Source: Eucalyptus grandis
Lineage: Eukaryota; Streptophyta; Magnoliopsida; Myrtales; Myrtaceae
DNA: 64,000 bases
Assembly: GCF_016545825.1 (NCBI RefSeq)
Contig: NC_052613.1
Span: 49,210,112 to 49,274,111, forward strand
Direction of reading: 5' to 3'
Numbering within the stretch: position 1 is the stretch's first letter; every line of letters starts with the position of its first letter. The notes below the pieces were generated by a model, which saw only the letters and a list, made by a program, of their open reading frames with translations, ran no database searches and was not told where the DNA came from. A program made the position numbers and the translations under genes. Below, in pieces: positions 33,334-46,660 of the stretch.

Positions 33334-35650
33334 TATAAAACATACATCTGCCTCTCTCTCTCTCTCTCTCTCTCTCCCCCGCCCCCTTCTCTGTTTTTGA
33401 GTCTCACTCACCCGCAGTCACTGCCTCAATAGGCTTCAAATTTGCCGCTTCGAGCGTCCATGTATCTCGATTTATGTCCTAGTTTGATGCACCGACAAGC
33501 CCCTTGTTTCCTCTAATGTCTGGATTCAAGGAAAAATTCGAGAGAAGGTGGTATCAAAGGTGCAAAATTTAAGAATTGGCAGAAACGGAGCATGTGCTGC
33601 TGTGCATTGGATTAAGAGGGTATCTCTTGCACGACCTCTGCTTTCTGCCAACAGATCAAAGTCCCTCGCTTTAAGCCCGTGCCCCCCTTTTTCTGGGTTC
33701 CCCTTCATTCGACCTTGGTCGCCTAAATGTCTGTCCTTGATTTGAAAAAATGTCCACTGTTTTCTTGATCTTGGTAGTTTTCATTTGCCCACCGCGCATG
33801 CTATCGTTTGATGTGGCGGTGTGTTTTTTATTTGCTTTTCTTTACTTGTCTGATCAAGGATTGGTGACAAAAGTTTCGCTTTTGTTTTGGTGTCAAGCTT
33901 TTGAGATGATGGTCAGTCGCGTGTTATTTTGGTAGTGGTTTTTTTGAAGCTGGGGTGTCGCCTAATTTGGCTAGCCGTTTGGTTTTGCGTGTGCTTTTCA
34001 TTGCACCGGATGCGGTTGAGGCAAAATGATGAGTTTCTTGTATCTGAAAATGGTGTGGATTGCCATATCACATAGGTCTTCAAAGTTCTCTGATTGCTTC
34101 TTGATATGTCAGAAGCTAACGATAAATGCTGAAATTTCCCACTAATCATTTGATTTTGTGCGTTTGTGTGAATATATGGTTGTGCCTGAAGTATTTATAT
34201 TAGTCTACGGCCTGTGGTTGCCTGTTGGGTCGGTTTGATATTTCAAAGTTCTTTTTATCCCCTTTCTAATTCTCCGAGTGTATATTGCCTTGATCACATG
34301 TGCCTTTGCTGAGTTCAGAGTGTCATATGCTACTTCGTCTGAACAGTTCCTGCATTCATAGAGTAACGGGGATAAAAAATAGCGCAGTCAGTCCATGTGT
34401 AAATTTGTGCTGGTAGCGATGTTTTTGACATGTTTAAATTATTTGCTGCATATTGTTCTTTTCGAAAATGATTATAACCTTCTTATATGGAGGTTGGTTG
34501 TACAAGCTTTATACGAGATGTGCGGGATTTTTAGTCTTGCTTTCTCTTTTGTGGTTTTCCATATGGAATGGCACTTATGATGAGGCTTCGGTTCATTTAT
34601 CACAGTGTCGACGCAGGTTACTTGTCATGGTAGTTTCCCACTATCTAAGTGTTTTCCCCTTGTGTTCCTCTCAGAGGTTCCTGAATGAAAATAGGGAGTA
34701 AATTGAGTTGGAGATGAACAATTCTTCCCTAGTGATACTAGTGTCCTCTTCGGTCCAAATCAGAGTTCAATGTACAGTTGCTATATCCAGAATCTTTTGT
34801 TGCTGCTGTCGATTGACTAGCTCTTACTAAGCAAATAAGTCTTTCTCGGCTACATTCTAAAAGCTATATTTGTTACTTTTTTCTTCACAAGACCTTGTCT
34901 CTTTTGAATGAAAGCAAATGATGAGCTTATGAAACTGAATTTCATGTTGAAATCAACATCATATGGTCTTCAAAGTTCTCTGATGCTTTATTTATCTTCT
35001 ATCCTCATGGCTCATGCTTCTGTAAGAGCTAGTACATATTTGCATGTCTGGTGCCACTGGGGTGACTCTTGTCACATTTCTTGGTGGTAGGTACTGATTG
35101 AGTTTTGAGTGTCCTGTAATTGTTTGTAATATTGGGTGGAATCCTGATTAAGTCCCTGAAATTCTGGTTGAATGTCTGATGAGATTCATCTGTCATTACT
35201 GTGTTGAAATTCAGTCAAATGGTTGCTTCCTTATAATTTATGTAATTCCCATCTGTTTCTTTTCACCACTGAGTAATACGCATCTGTTCAAGCTCACTGA
35301 TTTTCTTACTAAAGAGCTTTTATTTGCTCAAGAATGTGTTTTTGGTATTTGTATACGTGCTTGTTTCTGATGGAAAACAAGGCACCATTTTTTCATAGTC
35401 TGTGATGCACTTGTCTCACAGGCTATACGAGCATGGTGCAAGAGTAAAGAGTCTCCCTTGTTCAGTTTTGCTCACTCGATCAGCTGACAGATGCAGCAAG
35501 AACTGGGAAGACACATCTTTTGTCATATTTTCACTTTCAAACATGCATGCTGCTATGCTTTTGTTCATAGATGTGGGTACTAGCCTACTAGGTGATATTT
35601 ACAATGCTCTGTAGGGGAAGCCTTTCTGTCCACAGGAGTGGGACAATTCT
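33334..35650 (+). other. Probable transcribed locus, product unassigned
   Basis: A TATAAAA at 33334-33340 is followed after about 15 bp by a (CT)n tract (33351-33376) and GC-richer leader-like DNA, a promoter plus 5'UTR pattern also seen at the bHLH gene here. Downstream sequence to about 35650 is T-rich with donor-like (AGGGTATCT near 33618) and acceptor-like sites, as in plant introns. The first ATGs open only short frames (19 codons at 33462; 18 codons at 33517, beginning MSGFKEKFERRW). The only longer candidate is an exon-like piece at about 35420-35614. It could be a short-peptide gene, a multi-exon gene I cannot assemble, or a non-coding RNA. Confidence 0.35.
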
Positions 35651-38600
35651 AACTTTTCTTTGTTGGATTTTTTGGTTTTTGCTCTCTTCTACCTGCTGGG
35701 TAAGATGCTGCTCCTTCTATCATTGGATGTGTTTCCGGGCCAAACTTTGATGTCAACAGTAAATTTCATTGCGAAGCCGTCAAAAATTCACAAACATGGG
35801 GAGAGGGACTGAAAAAGTGGAGGGTACACCGCACAATGTCTACACATTGATTTCTCAAACAGATTCATCATAAAACGTGATAAGAACATGATTTTGTGGC
35901 GAATACTTAGTCCAGTACTCCACCGCACGAACATGTGTGTTGACGTTAAAATAGCATGACTAGCATTTTAAGGACAATAAGCGCTCTTTTTTTTTTTTTT
36001 ACTTTTTGGTTGAAGAATGATCACCTTTGCTTGAGCGTAAATGTTTCCTCTAATCACATGGAAATTCTTTAACAGGCGCGTACAGTCATCAAATTTCCTT
36101 ACAGAGAGTGGGATCCCCTTGTACATGTACATTTTCATGTACAGAGAGTGGGATCTTCCAGAGTCAAGCATGTCAAATTGCATAACTTTTCCATACAGTC
36201 TCATTATGAATTGATTTTGGGTCGGGGTCTGCATCATTTTATTGATTGGCTGCTAAAATTTCCATATCAGCAGAAAGTAGGCGAAGTATCAAGATTGTGG
36301 CCTTCCTTTTGGATGATCATGTCATGTTATTTATGAAAGGGTCATAGTAACGAATGTCCGCTGTAAACGATAACTTGTTTCGATGCAGCAACGCCTGACT
36401 GGCTCCTGAACAGATTGGAAAAGAAAGATTGAGGTATTCTTTTCAGGCTTCATCCGTCAAAGACGATCTCATGGATCTGAAGAGGGGAAGAATGGATTTT
36501 TCACACCATTTGTCGTATGATTGATCATGTTTACATACTCTATCAAATGTAGACACGAACTCTGTCAAGTCTATCATACCCTCATTTAAGCGGTATTGAA
36601 ACTCTCCCATGAGTCAACTTTTACATAACGTAATTGTAAACAGAGATTAAGTCTTAGTTAAATGGTTTTTTGGAGAATCAAGGGAGTAATAAATTTATTT
36701 ATTTTTGGCGAGTCCGCCTCTATAGAATTCAAAATTCACATATTTCCACCAAGCACAGGACTTTGTATGCTAAATTTTGTTTAACATTGAATTTGTACAC
36801 CCATGAGAACCCAATTCTCCCATACGCCTATATCTATCCGTTAACTTATCGAGTCAAGCCCCGTAGAATTGGGGAGCTAATGATTGACGAAATTTAGTGC
36901 TATGATAGGAATTTGTGTGATTCTCTTTGAATGTTGACTAATTTAGAAAAGGAAAATGCATTGTTACGAATGGCCTTTGAATGTGCGCAAAAATACAACA
37001 CTGCCTGCACCTTTCCTCCAAATCGTTGCAAATTCCCCCACGTACTTTCACGATGATTGACTTGTAACCAACCCTCTTTTGCACATTTAGAGGAGCAATA
37101 ATCAAGATATCTTTCCCTTCATTCGATCCACGGAAATGCCATTTGGAGGCCTCCCAAAACAGGTCCTCTCCGACGTCCGGGGGATGCCGGATCATCGAGA
37201 CAGGACAATTGGACCACGGTAGAGACTGGTTTGGTATTTGCCGATGTGGGCAGCGAAAGGTTTTTCTAAATGAGAAAAACGTGCCAAATTAAGGACCTTT
37301 GTCCTTACCATGATTGACCCTTGATTATCCACTGAAAAATAAAAGGGAACCGGCCAAGAAAATAACTCGAAAAGAAAAGGGCCGAGGCCTTACTTAATAT
37401 GGGACGTGATCTATGCAATGTCGATAGACGAGGACGCCCGAGGTTCCTCCATATTCAAATCCATCGCCAAAGGAAATCTTCGAGTGGATGGGTAGCTAAC
37501 TTCAATCCGCCCACCTGTCATGGCTAAACTGGCTAAAAGCGCTTTGTGTTCAAAGAAAAGGACTTCATCCTTGTCGCTAAATCTAGACTCTATAGAAATT
37601 TAGGTATGACCCAAATTTCATATTGCGTCCTGCTAGATGGTTAAATATATCTTAAAAGTTACTGCTTGTATGCCCATGAACTTAGTTTTGTTTGGGGTTA
37701 CATTGGAATAGATGGGGTTACTCCTAAGACACGACTAGATGAGGTCGGATCACAAGAAAGTACTTACCTATGAGATTCTGATTTTGGCATGGATTGCTTG
37801 CCTTTAAGCAAACTAAAGAGACGAATTTAATTTGAGTTCAAGAAGGTTATGAATTTGTACTTCGCTTTTAGCAAAAGGAACGTTGACTCAAAGTGCTTTT
37901 GTGGAAAAGTTGTTTGATAATTGGTATTTTCAGATACTTAATTTGACGCAACTTCAACATGAATATTGAAACTGATCAGAAAGAGATATAGAAGTGAAGA
38001 GAGCTAGAGAAGCATTCATAGCGGCACAGGGTACACTGCAGCGAGAACAAAGCCGCAAGGATAGAGGGGCCACATGAACCCAGCGAGATCTAACTGGTTT
38101 GGAGATGCAAGGGATCGTAGCGAGGCGACACAAGGTCGAGCGACTTGCCTCTATTAAGACGAGATGATCACCGCCACCTCCCTCCCTCCCTCCCTCCCTC
38201 CCTCTCCACGCGCGTGCGCGAGCATGTTCATGCACCTCGATCTAATCAACTCAAGGGCGGCAACAGCAACTGTCGTACAAGGCATGTGACCCTTGGTAAG
38301 CAATTGTAGGCGGAAGCAGCAACATCTCCGTCAATGTTTCAACCGATTGCCGATTGAGCTTCGCTCCTGACAATCGTTGCATGGGTTTAGGTAATACTAA
38401 AGGAAAAAAAAATGGTAAGTATGATAGCACAGCGAGGGCAAAGGAGGAAGATGAAAAGTCCCTTGACCGACATTTTGAAAATGTTGTAAGCTCAAGATCA
38501 GTGGGTCCTTGAATTTTGGATTTTGGAAAGGATGTTTTCGGTGAGTCTTCCCAAACACCAAAAGTTTCGTTAGAAAGTTTTCTTCTTCTGTTTTTATTGA

Positions 38601-40157
38601 AAGAAAATTATATTCATTGCTGAAAAGAATACAAAAGAAGTACATAGCAATTTAATTTAGTATATGAAAGGCAATAAGATACATCCTGATTGCAAGAATA
38701 TAATCAATCCGAAAAATTGGGATTGTGTATCTCTTCTAGTGATGGACTTGATAAACTTATTATTATAAGACATCTTTATCAACAGTTTTTTTTTCCACAT
38801 TTAATGGATAATTTCTGCAGTAACTTTAATAAGCAAATAAATCAAAGGATAGGATAGGCAATATCTTTTTTCTTCCAAACTTCTAAAAAAGGCCATTAAT
38901 ACCCCAAATGTTGGAAAGTTCGTTAGTATATAATCATATCAAAGACGTGAGAAATTTCTAAAATTCAATAGTCTTATTTTTTCATGGCACTTTTATGATT
39001 GACTAAAAGAACCCTTCATAATGCCATAAATTGATTCTATGTGTTACAATGGTTATACTTAATTACAACGGCGTGACATATGATTATACTTTATAATTGG
39101 GGTACTATATAAGTGCCCGAAAGACATTAGCTTTTGAGATGGCCTTATCTTCTAAGATTTATGCTGCCTCATAAGAACTAAGGCCACATGTGATGTTACA
39201 AGCGACCTAATTAAGGTTATCTGGTTCCTTTTTCTTTTTTTTTTTTCTTGTTTTGTTGATCAAGGAAAATCTAAATTGCAAAATCAGTCATTTTGCACTC
39301 AAATATATACACCGCAAGCATATAAGGCCCTCTATATAAGCAAACCCTACCTAATGTCAATAATCAATGTGATGGGCACATGAAGGGCATGGATTGGAGC
39401 TGTAAAAGAAGCAAAAGCAAAAAAAAAAAAAAAAAAAGGCTGACTTTACGTTGCCTTTATTTTCCTTAATTTCAGTTATATCATGGACATAAATGGGTGC
39501 CTAACAATGATGGCCACATCGATGGGAAATGATTGAGAATAAAAAGCAAAAATTCATTAGACAAGTGACATTTACCCGACCATGTGTTTCGTTTTCATCT
39601 GGTTAGCTCTGCAGGGGATGATATAGAGATAGGGCTTGTCCTTAATCGATTTGGCAAATTTTGGCCCCGAAGAAAGGACAGAGAAAAAGGAAAAAATTGA
39701 TGAGGGAATCCCTAGGATGAAGATCAGTAGGAGGAAAAATACGTGGCAACGAATTTTACACGGCATTAACTTTCCCAATAACTCTATATTTGGAATCCAA
39801 AACATGTACTGTGGGATCTTCATATTAATGGAGGACCTAGTGTTTGGTTTTGCCATCATTCTGCTTAGTACAAGCAATAATATCATGATCGATAGACTCA
39901 TAGACTCGAGTGCAGGTACAACGATTTAGCATGCTGCATATGATTTAAGCCCCCCCAGAGAGATGGCGATCATTTGAAGATGAGTTTTACTCATAATCAC
40001 TTCATCGCACCGTCATATTCAATCATGAATTTGGATTATTACGATTGTAAATACTCCATCTCGACTTGAATTCATGTATGAACCAACGGTTTAGTCAAAT
40101 TTTAAAGTTGCGAGTGGCTGAATTTGACCTATTGGGAGTGAGTAATAAGTCCATCTC
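35651..40157. other. Intergenic region
   Basis: No supported gene. Contains a tract of CTCC repeats at 38178-38209, a poly(T) at about 35988-36001 and a near-direct repeat of ACAGAGAGTGGGATC at about 36101 and 36141. A TATATAAG near 39333 has no recognisable gene after it. The longest frame, 39572-39901 on minus (109 codons), has hydrophobic stretches but no family resemblance; I do not call it. Confidence 0.45.
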
Positions 40158-41020
40158 TACCCACAAGGGCTTGTTTGTTAAAAACAATTTTTGTTTTCCG
40201 GAGCAAAAATTTCTATTCTTTTGTTTCAAGGAATAAAAAAAGAATAGAAATGTATTTAGTAAAAATTTTATTCCTAGGAATAAAAAATCTATATTTTTGT
40301 TTTTGGGAATAGATTTGGAACATAAACAATAAGTAGAAAAAAGTAACTTTTTATTTCCGGGAATAATTTCTAAAATCAATTTTTCCCTTTTTTCTTTTTC
40401 TTCTCTTTCTTTTATTATTCTTCTTCTTCTTCCTTTTGGCCAACAACCTTGATGGAGCGTCGGCAGCTCCTGGAGATGCCGAGCCACGGCAAGGCTCGGC
40501 CTCACTGGCCGGGGCGAGGTTGACCTAGCCCACATCTGGCGAGGCCAAGCTCGCCCAGCCATCGATGAGGCTTAGCCTCGTCTCGGCCACCTCCAGGACG
40601 GCGGCGCGAGGTTAGGCCTCGCCAGGCTAGGGCAAGGTTGACCTCGCGCCACCTAGATGAGACCAAGGCTCACTGGGGCCAGACTGGCCTCTGGCAAGCT
40701 TGCTGAGCCTTGCCCTAGCCTGGCAAGGCTCTGGTGAGCTTGCCGAACGTCACCCTTGACCCGGTTCTTTGGCCAAGGTAGTGGCGATGATCGGCCAAAG
40801 AGAAAAAGAAAAAAAGAAAAAATAATAAAAGTTAAAAAATTAAAAGAAATAAAAAAATCTAAGAATTTTACAAAACATATTTCTATCCCGAGAATAGAAA
40901 TTTTGATAAGTTACAAAACGCGTTTTTTACTCATAAATTGTTCATGAAAACAGAAATAGAAAAAAAAAATCATTTTTCAACAAAAATTGTTCTCCGGAAC
41001 AGAAGCGTTACCTAGTATGC
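40158..41020. mobile_element. Foldback-like element with GC-rich core
   Basis: The outer arms are imperfect inverted repeats: AGGGC near 40158 and AACAATTTTTGTT with CCGGA near 40185-40202 on the left, AACAAAAATTGTTCTCCGGA near 40980 and GCCCT near 41020 on the right. Inner arms repeat GGAATAxAAATTT-type words. The core at about 40430-40790 is GC-rich with the same GGCGAGG/GCCTCGCC vocabulary as the elements at 21008, 25882 and 28272. No target duplication was found. Confidence 0.6.
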
Positions 41021-42997
41021 CCTAATTCAAAGCATGTGCTAAGACCTAGCAATCCTCTTGCTAAAGAAAACTTAATTCTATGTTACCTCAACGAGACTAA
41101 AGCGATCTCCCATTATTCTCTTACCTCATGTTGGCCACCATAAAATGGGAGATGGAAAAAGGATTAGGTTTCTAAGCAAAAAGTGGACGATCTTTCTACA
41201 TTTGTGGGCAACATCATTTCTTCAATAAGGAAAAGAATATTATTATATGGTAGATGAAGAAAAAGCTAGCTAGTGAAAAATAGGAAAAAATAAATAAAAA
41301 TAAAAAGAGACTGCAAAAGCTTGCAAGACATTAATCATTCTCCAAAATCTTCTCATGATCCGCAATGATTCTTGCATGAAATTCATGCAAAAAGGAAGAT
41401 GATATCATTGCAATTTGGTATACAATCGCTGCAATATCCAACGGACATTCCACCTCCCTACCATTCAATTCGATAGGTCTTTACAATCTCACATTGATAT
41501 ATTAGGAATATCGAAAGTAGACTCTTCTTTTGCTATCCGTCGAAGGAAAGAGGTCATAAAGAATATATATAATTAGGTTGGAGTAAGCAAGCCCTTGAAA
41601 CGCACATGTAGCTAACTTAGGATAAGATGTTTTCGAGCTTGAAAATGTAGGCCTATCATGACTAAGAAATAATTGGGAGCTAGCCAAACTTTCATATACC
41701 CTTTTGCTTGGTGAAAAAACAAAAAAGCGGAAAGTACTATTAGAATATCTATATGCAGTACTCCCTATAGTAAAGTTTTGGGCAAAATAGGGAGGAAAGA
41801 AATCAAAAACACAGGGGTTGACCGGGTCATCTCCACAATCACAGTGGCGGTACATAATTGTCCCTGGAAATGATAGTCTAGCTGCCTTTCTTAGCTTAAT
41901 CTAAGTTATGTTGGATTCACTTTGTTTAATTGTGAGGTCTTCTTTTTGTTTATGGGTTTGGCGGGTTCGATTACGACTTTTCAAACTTGAGATTAGGCAG
42001 ACCCGTATAGATTATTATTTGTCCAAATTATTGATTTGATTTTCAATATCATATATGATCATGTTACAGTGCGATTTGCAAAAGCTTTTATGATATTGGT
42101 TTCAATTCTTCGGTTGCACAACCTTGTCATGGACATGTCATAGATAATTGCAGCTACTTTAAACAACAAGAGAAATGTGAATGAATGGACGATTTTGAGC
42201 AATGGTAATACTAGGTAGATTGAAATAAACGAAAGCGGAAAACGTGCATCTTTTTCGTTTGATTAAAAAGCTGATTATGACCAAAGAAACCTAAATTTTC
42301 ATTGCGGGCAAAGAGAGAGAGAGAGAGTAATGATCAAGGAGTTAGATTAAAGAAATACTAAGCTCTTGTTGAGAGATCTCGAATCCCCAACTCCATCCCA
42401 TGTTTGCTTTGGTGATGTGATTTGGTTTTAGCTTGGAGTATTTGAATAGCCTTTTTTTTCTCCAAAAGCAGAGCCAAATGCCAACCATGAACCAACTCTT
42501 TCACCAATTTAATTATGCACGAAACCTGCTTAAACAAACACTAAAGAATTCTGTTATCTTTCATCGTTTACCTATAGGACATCAATCAATAGGGCCCTCT
42601 CCCATGAAAGGGCACACCACCACACGTGGCAACACTTCACTGGCCAAGCTCTTGGCTTCCTCATAATCTAACTGGAGAAATTGGTACAAAAGGAATCTGA
42701 TCCTCTTTTCTTTAATAGGGGCTGAGGGGTCTCTTATATCATTATTGTCTTCTTCCTTGGACTCTTCTCTCCTCAAAGATCCTTGTTCATGGTTTCTTGT
42801 ACAATGCGCAGAATTGTAATGATATGAGACTGCATGCATTGGTTTGTGTAATCGAAAATAATCTTTACCTAGCTTTCTTTATTCCCCATTTCTTTGTTAA
42901 TACTCCTAGTGAAGCTAACCCAATCAATACAAATCATTTTGGGTCCTTACTTAGTCAGTTTTATAAAGGGTGTGTGGGTTCAAATACAAGTTAGGGT

Positions 42998-43030
<33 letters not shown>

Positions 43031-45288
43031 CCATTATTTTAAAAAGCTTAGGTCTCTGTGATTGCAAGTCCCTATGCCAACTAATAATGACATGAGAGAA
43101 AGAGAGGGGGAAAAGGGACAAGTCCTTCAGTGGCATGAGATGTAAAATGCATGCAAATTTGGAGAGGAATGATCCTTCACGAAAAAGCTTAGTTTAAAGA
43201 ACCAAAAAATTATATTAAATAAACAGGAATTATTATTATGGTCAAGCCTGAGAGTTGCAAGTCAAGCTCCTGTCCCAACATCAGATGTGTCCATTTTGGT
43301 GCGAGAAATGCAATATTTTCCTAACATGGGCAGGTCAAATTTAGCGGAGTTTACCTTTTTTCTTTTTTTTTTTTTTTTTAAAGATTAAAACAACCTGCGT
43401 AGAGTTGGCATGTTCAGTTCACCAGAAGTACTAAAAAAATTACATTTGACTCATATATGAGTGGACTTTAATTTAATCCAAGTTTAATCAGACCTACATA
43501 TCTACTACAGAGGTTTATTTAAACCTGACAATGACAGTGAGAATATGATTTATAATCTATAAAGGAAAAAAAGAATCATATAACAAGCACCTAATTTCTC
43601 TGGCCATCATTTATTGATGTTTTCAAATTGCAACATGTACTCTCTATATCGAAATCCTCCAAGTGTTCTAACTTTCATTGCTAGATGCCCTTTTGCTCAG
43701 TCGACTTTTACAAAATATATATCATTCGTGAAGGTTGTATGGATGCATTTCATACTGGGTGCAGGACTTGGATCTTAATATCCAAAGGGATTAATCCTGC
43801 TCGCCCCTTCCCACCATTTAACTTATCAAAAAGTACATATTCATATCTATGGTAACTTAATCCTAAGATATAATAACATTGAAAAAAAAATTATATGTTT
43901 CTTATCATTTCATACGTTTTATAAAGGATTTGTAAATAAAAGAGAATTTCATAAAAAAAATACGATAAATTAGCATTTACCTAAATATTTTACACGATAC
44001 CACGTATCTTCCTATAAGGTACATAGCAAGACAATTCCAAAACCCCAAAGCTTACTCGTGCTCACCGATTTTGGAATTTTAGAGTATGGAACCTATCTTA
44101 TGATCTTTGATGCACATCCTCATATCTATTTAGCAGTGCTAATTCCAAAGGTTCCACTAGTTTCAAATGTTTCCTTGCACATACTAGAGGAGATGACATT
44201 GGGGCATGATGCTAAGGGTTTTTAGAAGACGCTTTGCTTACTCACTTTGGCAAATCAAGAAATAGAATTGAATGGGATAAGGCGAGTATAAGTGTGAATA
44301 TGTATATTCAGTTGAAGTTTTTATAGACCAAGGATGAGATTTAGCATAAATAAAATATCAAGCAAAGTCAAATATTGCAAAATACATCTAAGAAAGATAA
44401 ATAAAGCCCTAATATAAGGTGGCGACAAATACCATGGACGAGAGAGAAATGTATTTCCTAATGCGATGATGATCATCCCACAATGGTAGATTCTATGTTT
44501 GTAGTTAGTAGTGACAGTGGTAGGATCACTGATTGTGGTAACAAAATTAATTGTCTTTCGAAATCTTTCTCAATGAACTTACTAGACCTTTTTCATTTAA
44601 AGTGTCTGTTAACCACACGACGGATACGATAATCTTGACTCGTCCGATCTCTTATCTGGGCCTATTAAGCACGCCTTTAAAGGCAGGGAGCAACCTAAAG
44701 CGTAGGGAAAATACTTTGCGAACCTGGGAAAAACAAATGCATCCTATGATCCTAAGCAGCAGCAGCTGCTCTCAGGACACTAATCGCGCTGACAAAAACG
44801 CGATCCCCTCCGGTCAAACGGCAGGAATGAGGACAGATAAGGCGGTCCAGTTATCATCACGCCTAGAGATACCGCTAAGATCTCTCTCTGCCCCCACGAG
44901 GTATGCAGGTACAGATACTCTGCGTGACCCCCGTATGGCAACCTGGTTCTTCTCCTACAAACTTTAATTAAATCGGCAACCGGGGGCTTTTCAATTGAAT
45001 AAAGCCAACGGAGGGCGGGCTAGATCTTCGGCTCCTTTTCTTGACCAGCTGAGCAAAGCAAAAGACGCTCCCACCCCCACCCCTCCCGAATTTAAAAGAC
45101 CGAACTGCAACATTGTTCTGCACATCCCCCGAGGCAAGTTTTATTTTTATTTTTTTTAAATTGCAGGACAATGTGAAAGAGAAAGATGAACAAGGGAAAA
45201 GCCCCTAATGGGCAGAGTTGGCAATGTCAGTCGCTTCTCTAGCTCGAACTGGCATTCTTACTATTTACATGTTTAAAAAACAGAATTC

Positions 45289-45327
<39 letters not shown>

Positions 45328-45528
45328 GCGTGCTGAGTAAAGTTGGAAAAAAAAAAAAAACATGAAAGGACCACCCTCAGAGGAAAAAGCCAAGACACAA
45401 AAAGTAAAGAGTGGTGAAGAAGGCTTTAGTGAAATTGTTTCATTAGTTTAATCGAGGAGATTTATTAATTTACGGTAGCAGTGGCGGTGGTTAATCATCA
45501 AGAGCTCTCTTTTTGATGCAAGCGTGGG
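41021..45528. other. Intergenic region upstream of the bHLH gene
   Basis: AT-rich, with (GA)n runs at about 42307-42327 and 43000-43028, an (ATT)n tract at 45292-45328 and poly(A/T) tracts. Open frames such as 41502-41855 (minus, 117 codons) and 44551-44967 (plus, 138 codons) match nothing I recognise and lack promoter or splice support. The last kilobase is probably the bHLH promoter. Confidence 0.45.
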
Positions 45529-45535
45529 TATAAAT
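45529..45535 (+). promoter_or_regulatory. TATA box of the bHLH49-like gene
   Basis: TATAAAT in the context GGGTATAAATGC, followed at 45570-45595 by a (CT)n tract. This places transcription start near 45560. Confidence 0.6.
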
Positions 45536-45559
45536 GCAGGGAGTTTTGCTCTTGCTTGC

Positions 45560-46660
45560 TTCTCTTTCCTTCTCTCTCTCTCTCTCTCTCTCTCTGCCTC
45601 TCTTCCTTCACTTTCTCTCACTTTCTCTCACTTTCTTTTTGGTGTTGACAGTGTCTGTGGCAGATTTTCTCTTCTTCCCTCTGAGCTAGAAAGAAACAGG
45701 GGAGAGAGGGGTTCTTGAGTGGCGAAAAGCTCGAATTCGATGGAGGGGTTCCGTGAAAAGATTTTTGGAAATGGAGGGGAGATCAACAAAAGCAGAGCAG
45801 AATCTGAAATGGGTATCTCTCTCTAGCTACTTTTGGCCTGGTTTTCTTTATAAAAAAAAAAAAAGTTCTCGGGGCTCTCTGCTTTAAGGGTTCTGTTAAA
45901 ATTCTGACTAGGGTTTTGAATGCTGCATTTATTGTACTGAAATCAATGTGTGGCTTTCTTTTGTTTTTTCATCGATTGACTGCTTCCTTGGACTTTTCTT
46001 CTGTGTTCTCCCCAGGCTCTGTGTCTCTGTGTTCATCGTCTTTCTCTCTGAGTTTCGTCTATCTTTTTCGTGGTGAGGGCTTCATTTATGTCGTTTGGTA
46101 CTTCAGTGTTTCAGTACATAGCTTTTCAAAAACGTTTGCCCTCAAAAGTTCGCGACGAGTCTGTGATCTCTTTACACAAGTCAGTCGTGTTTCTTTTGTA
46201 ACTTTGATGCATATGCCTTCCCCAACCCTTGTCCCTTTGGTTAGCTTCATCTGGTTACATTTTATTGTCTATTCTATGATCTGGATGTGCTCTGTCTCTG
46301 AGGAATATTGTCCATCCCAGTTTTCCAGTTTCATCTTTCTTCTTTTCCTCAATTTCTTGTTGCTCCATTTTCTGGTTGAAGTCTAATTTGTTGTTCTTCC
46401 AATGTCTTGTTTCCAAAATTTCACATCCTTTTTTTTTTTTTTTGTGCGTTTCGTTGGTTAACTGGGTGTTGGTCTAATTTCCAGGTTCACTATATGTTCT
46501 GCTAGAGGCCTAAAGATAAGAAATAGATTCCGGGTTTTCTCTTAACAAGAGAAACTTGGGTGGTAGAGAGACAAGAGATAGACTCCGGGTTGCTTAACCA
46601 GAAAAGCTTCGGAGGACGAGACCTCGTGCCAGCTGCTGCTCTTCTGATCGCCCTACAGTG
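45560..46660 (+). other. 5'UTR of the bHLH49-like gene with intron and upstream ORF
   Basis: The leader exon runs from about 45560 to 45812. A donor GGGTATCT (45813) and an acceptor ATTTCCAG (ending 46484) bound a T-rich intron of about 670 bp. The second leader exon leads to the ATG at 46661. An upstream ATG at 45740 opens a 33-codon frame that crosses this junction and stops before the main ATG, so it could reduce translation of the main protein. The splice sites are inferred from consensus only. Confidence 0.5.

Noticed and set aside
39363..39412. Possible microRNA related to miR159/319 (GGATTGGAGCTG)
   Set aside because: Too few matching positions to the family and no complementary arm seen nearby.
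44551..44967. 138-codon plus-strand frame upstream of the bHLH gene
   Set aside because: No recognisable family, no promoter or splice evidence, and codon use like intergenic DNA. Left unannotated.
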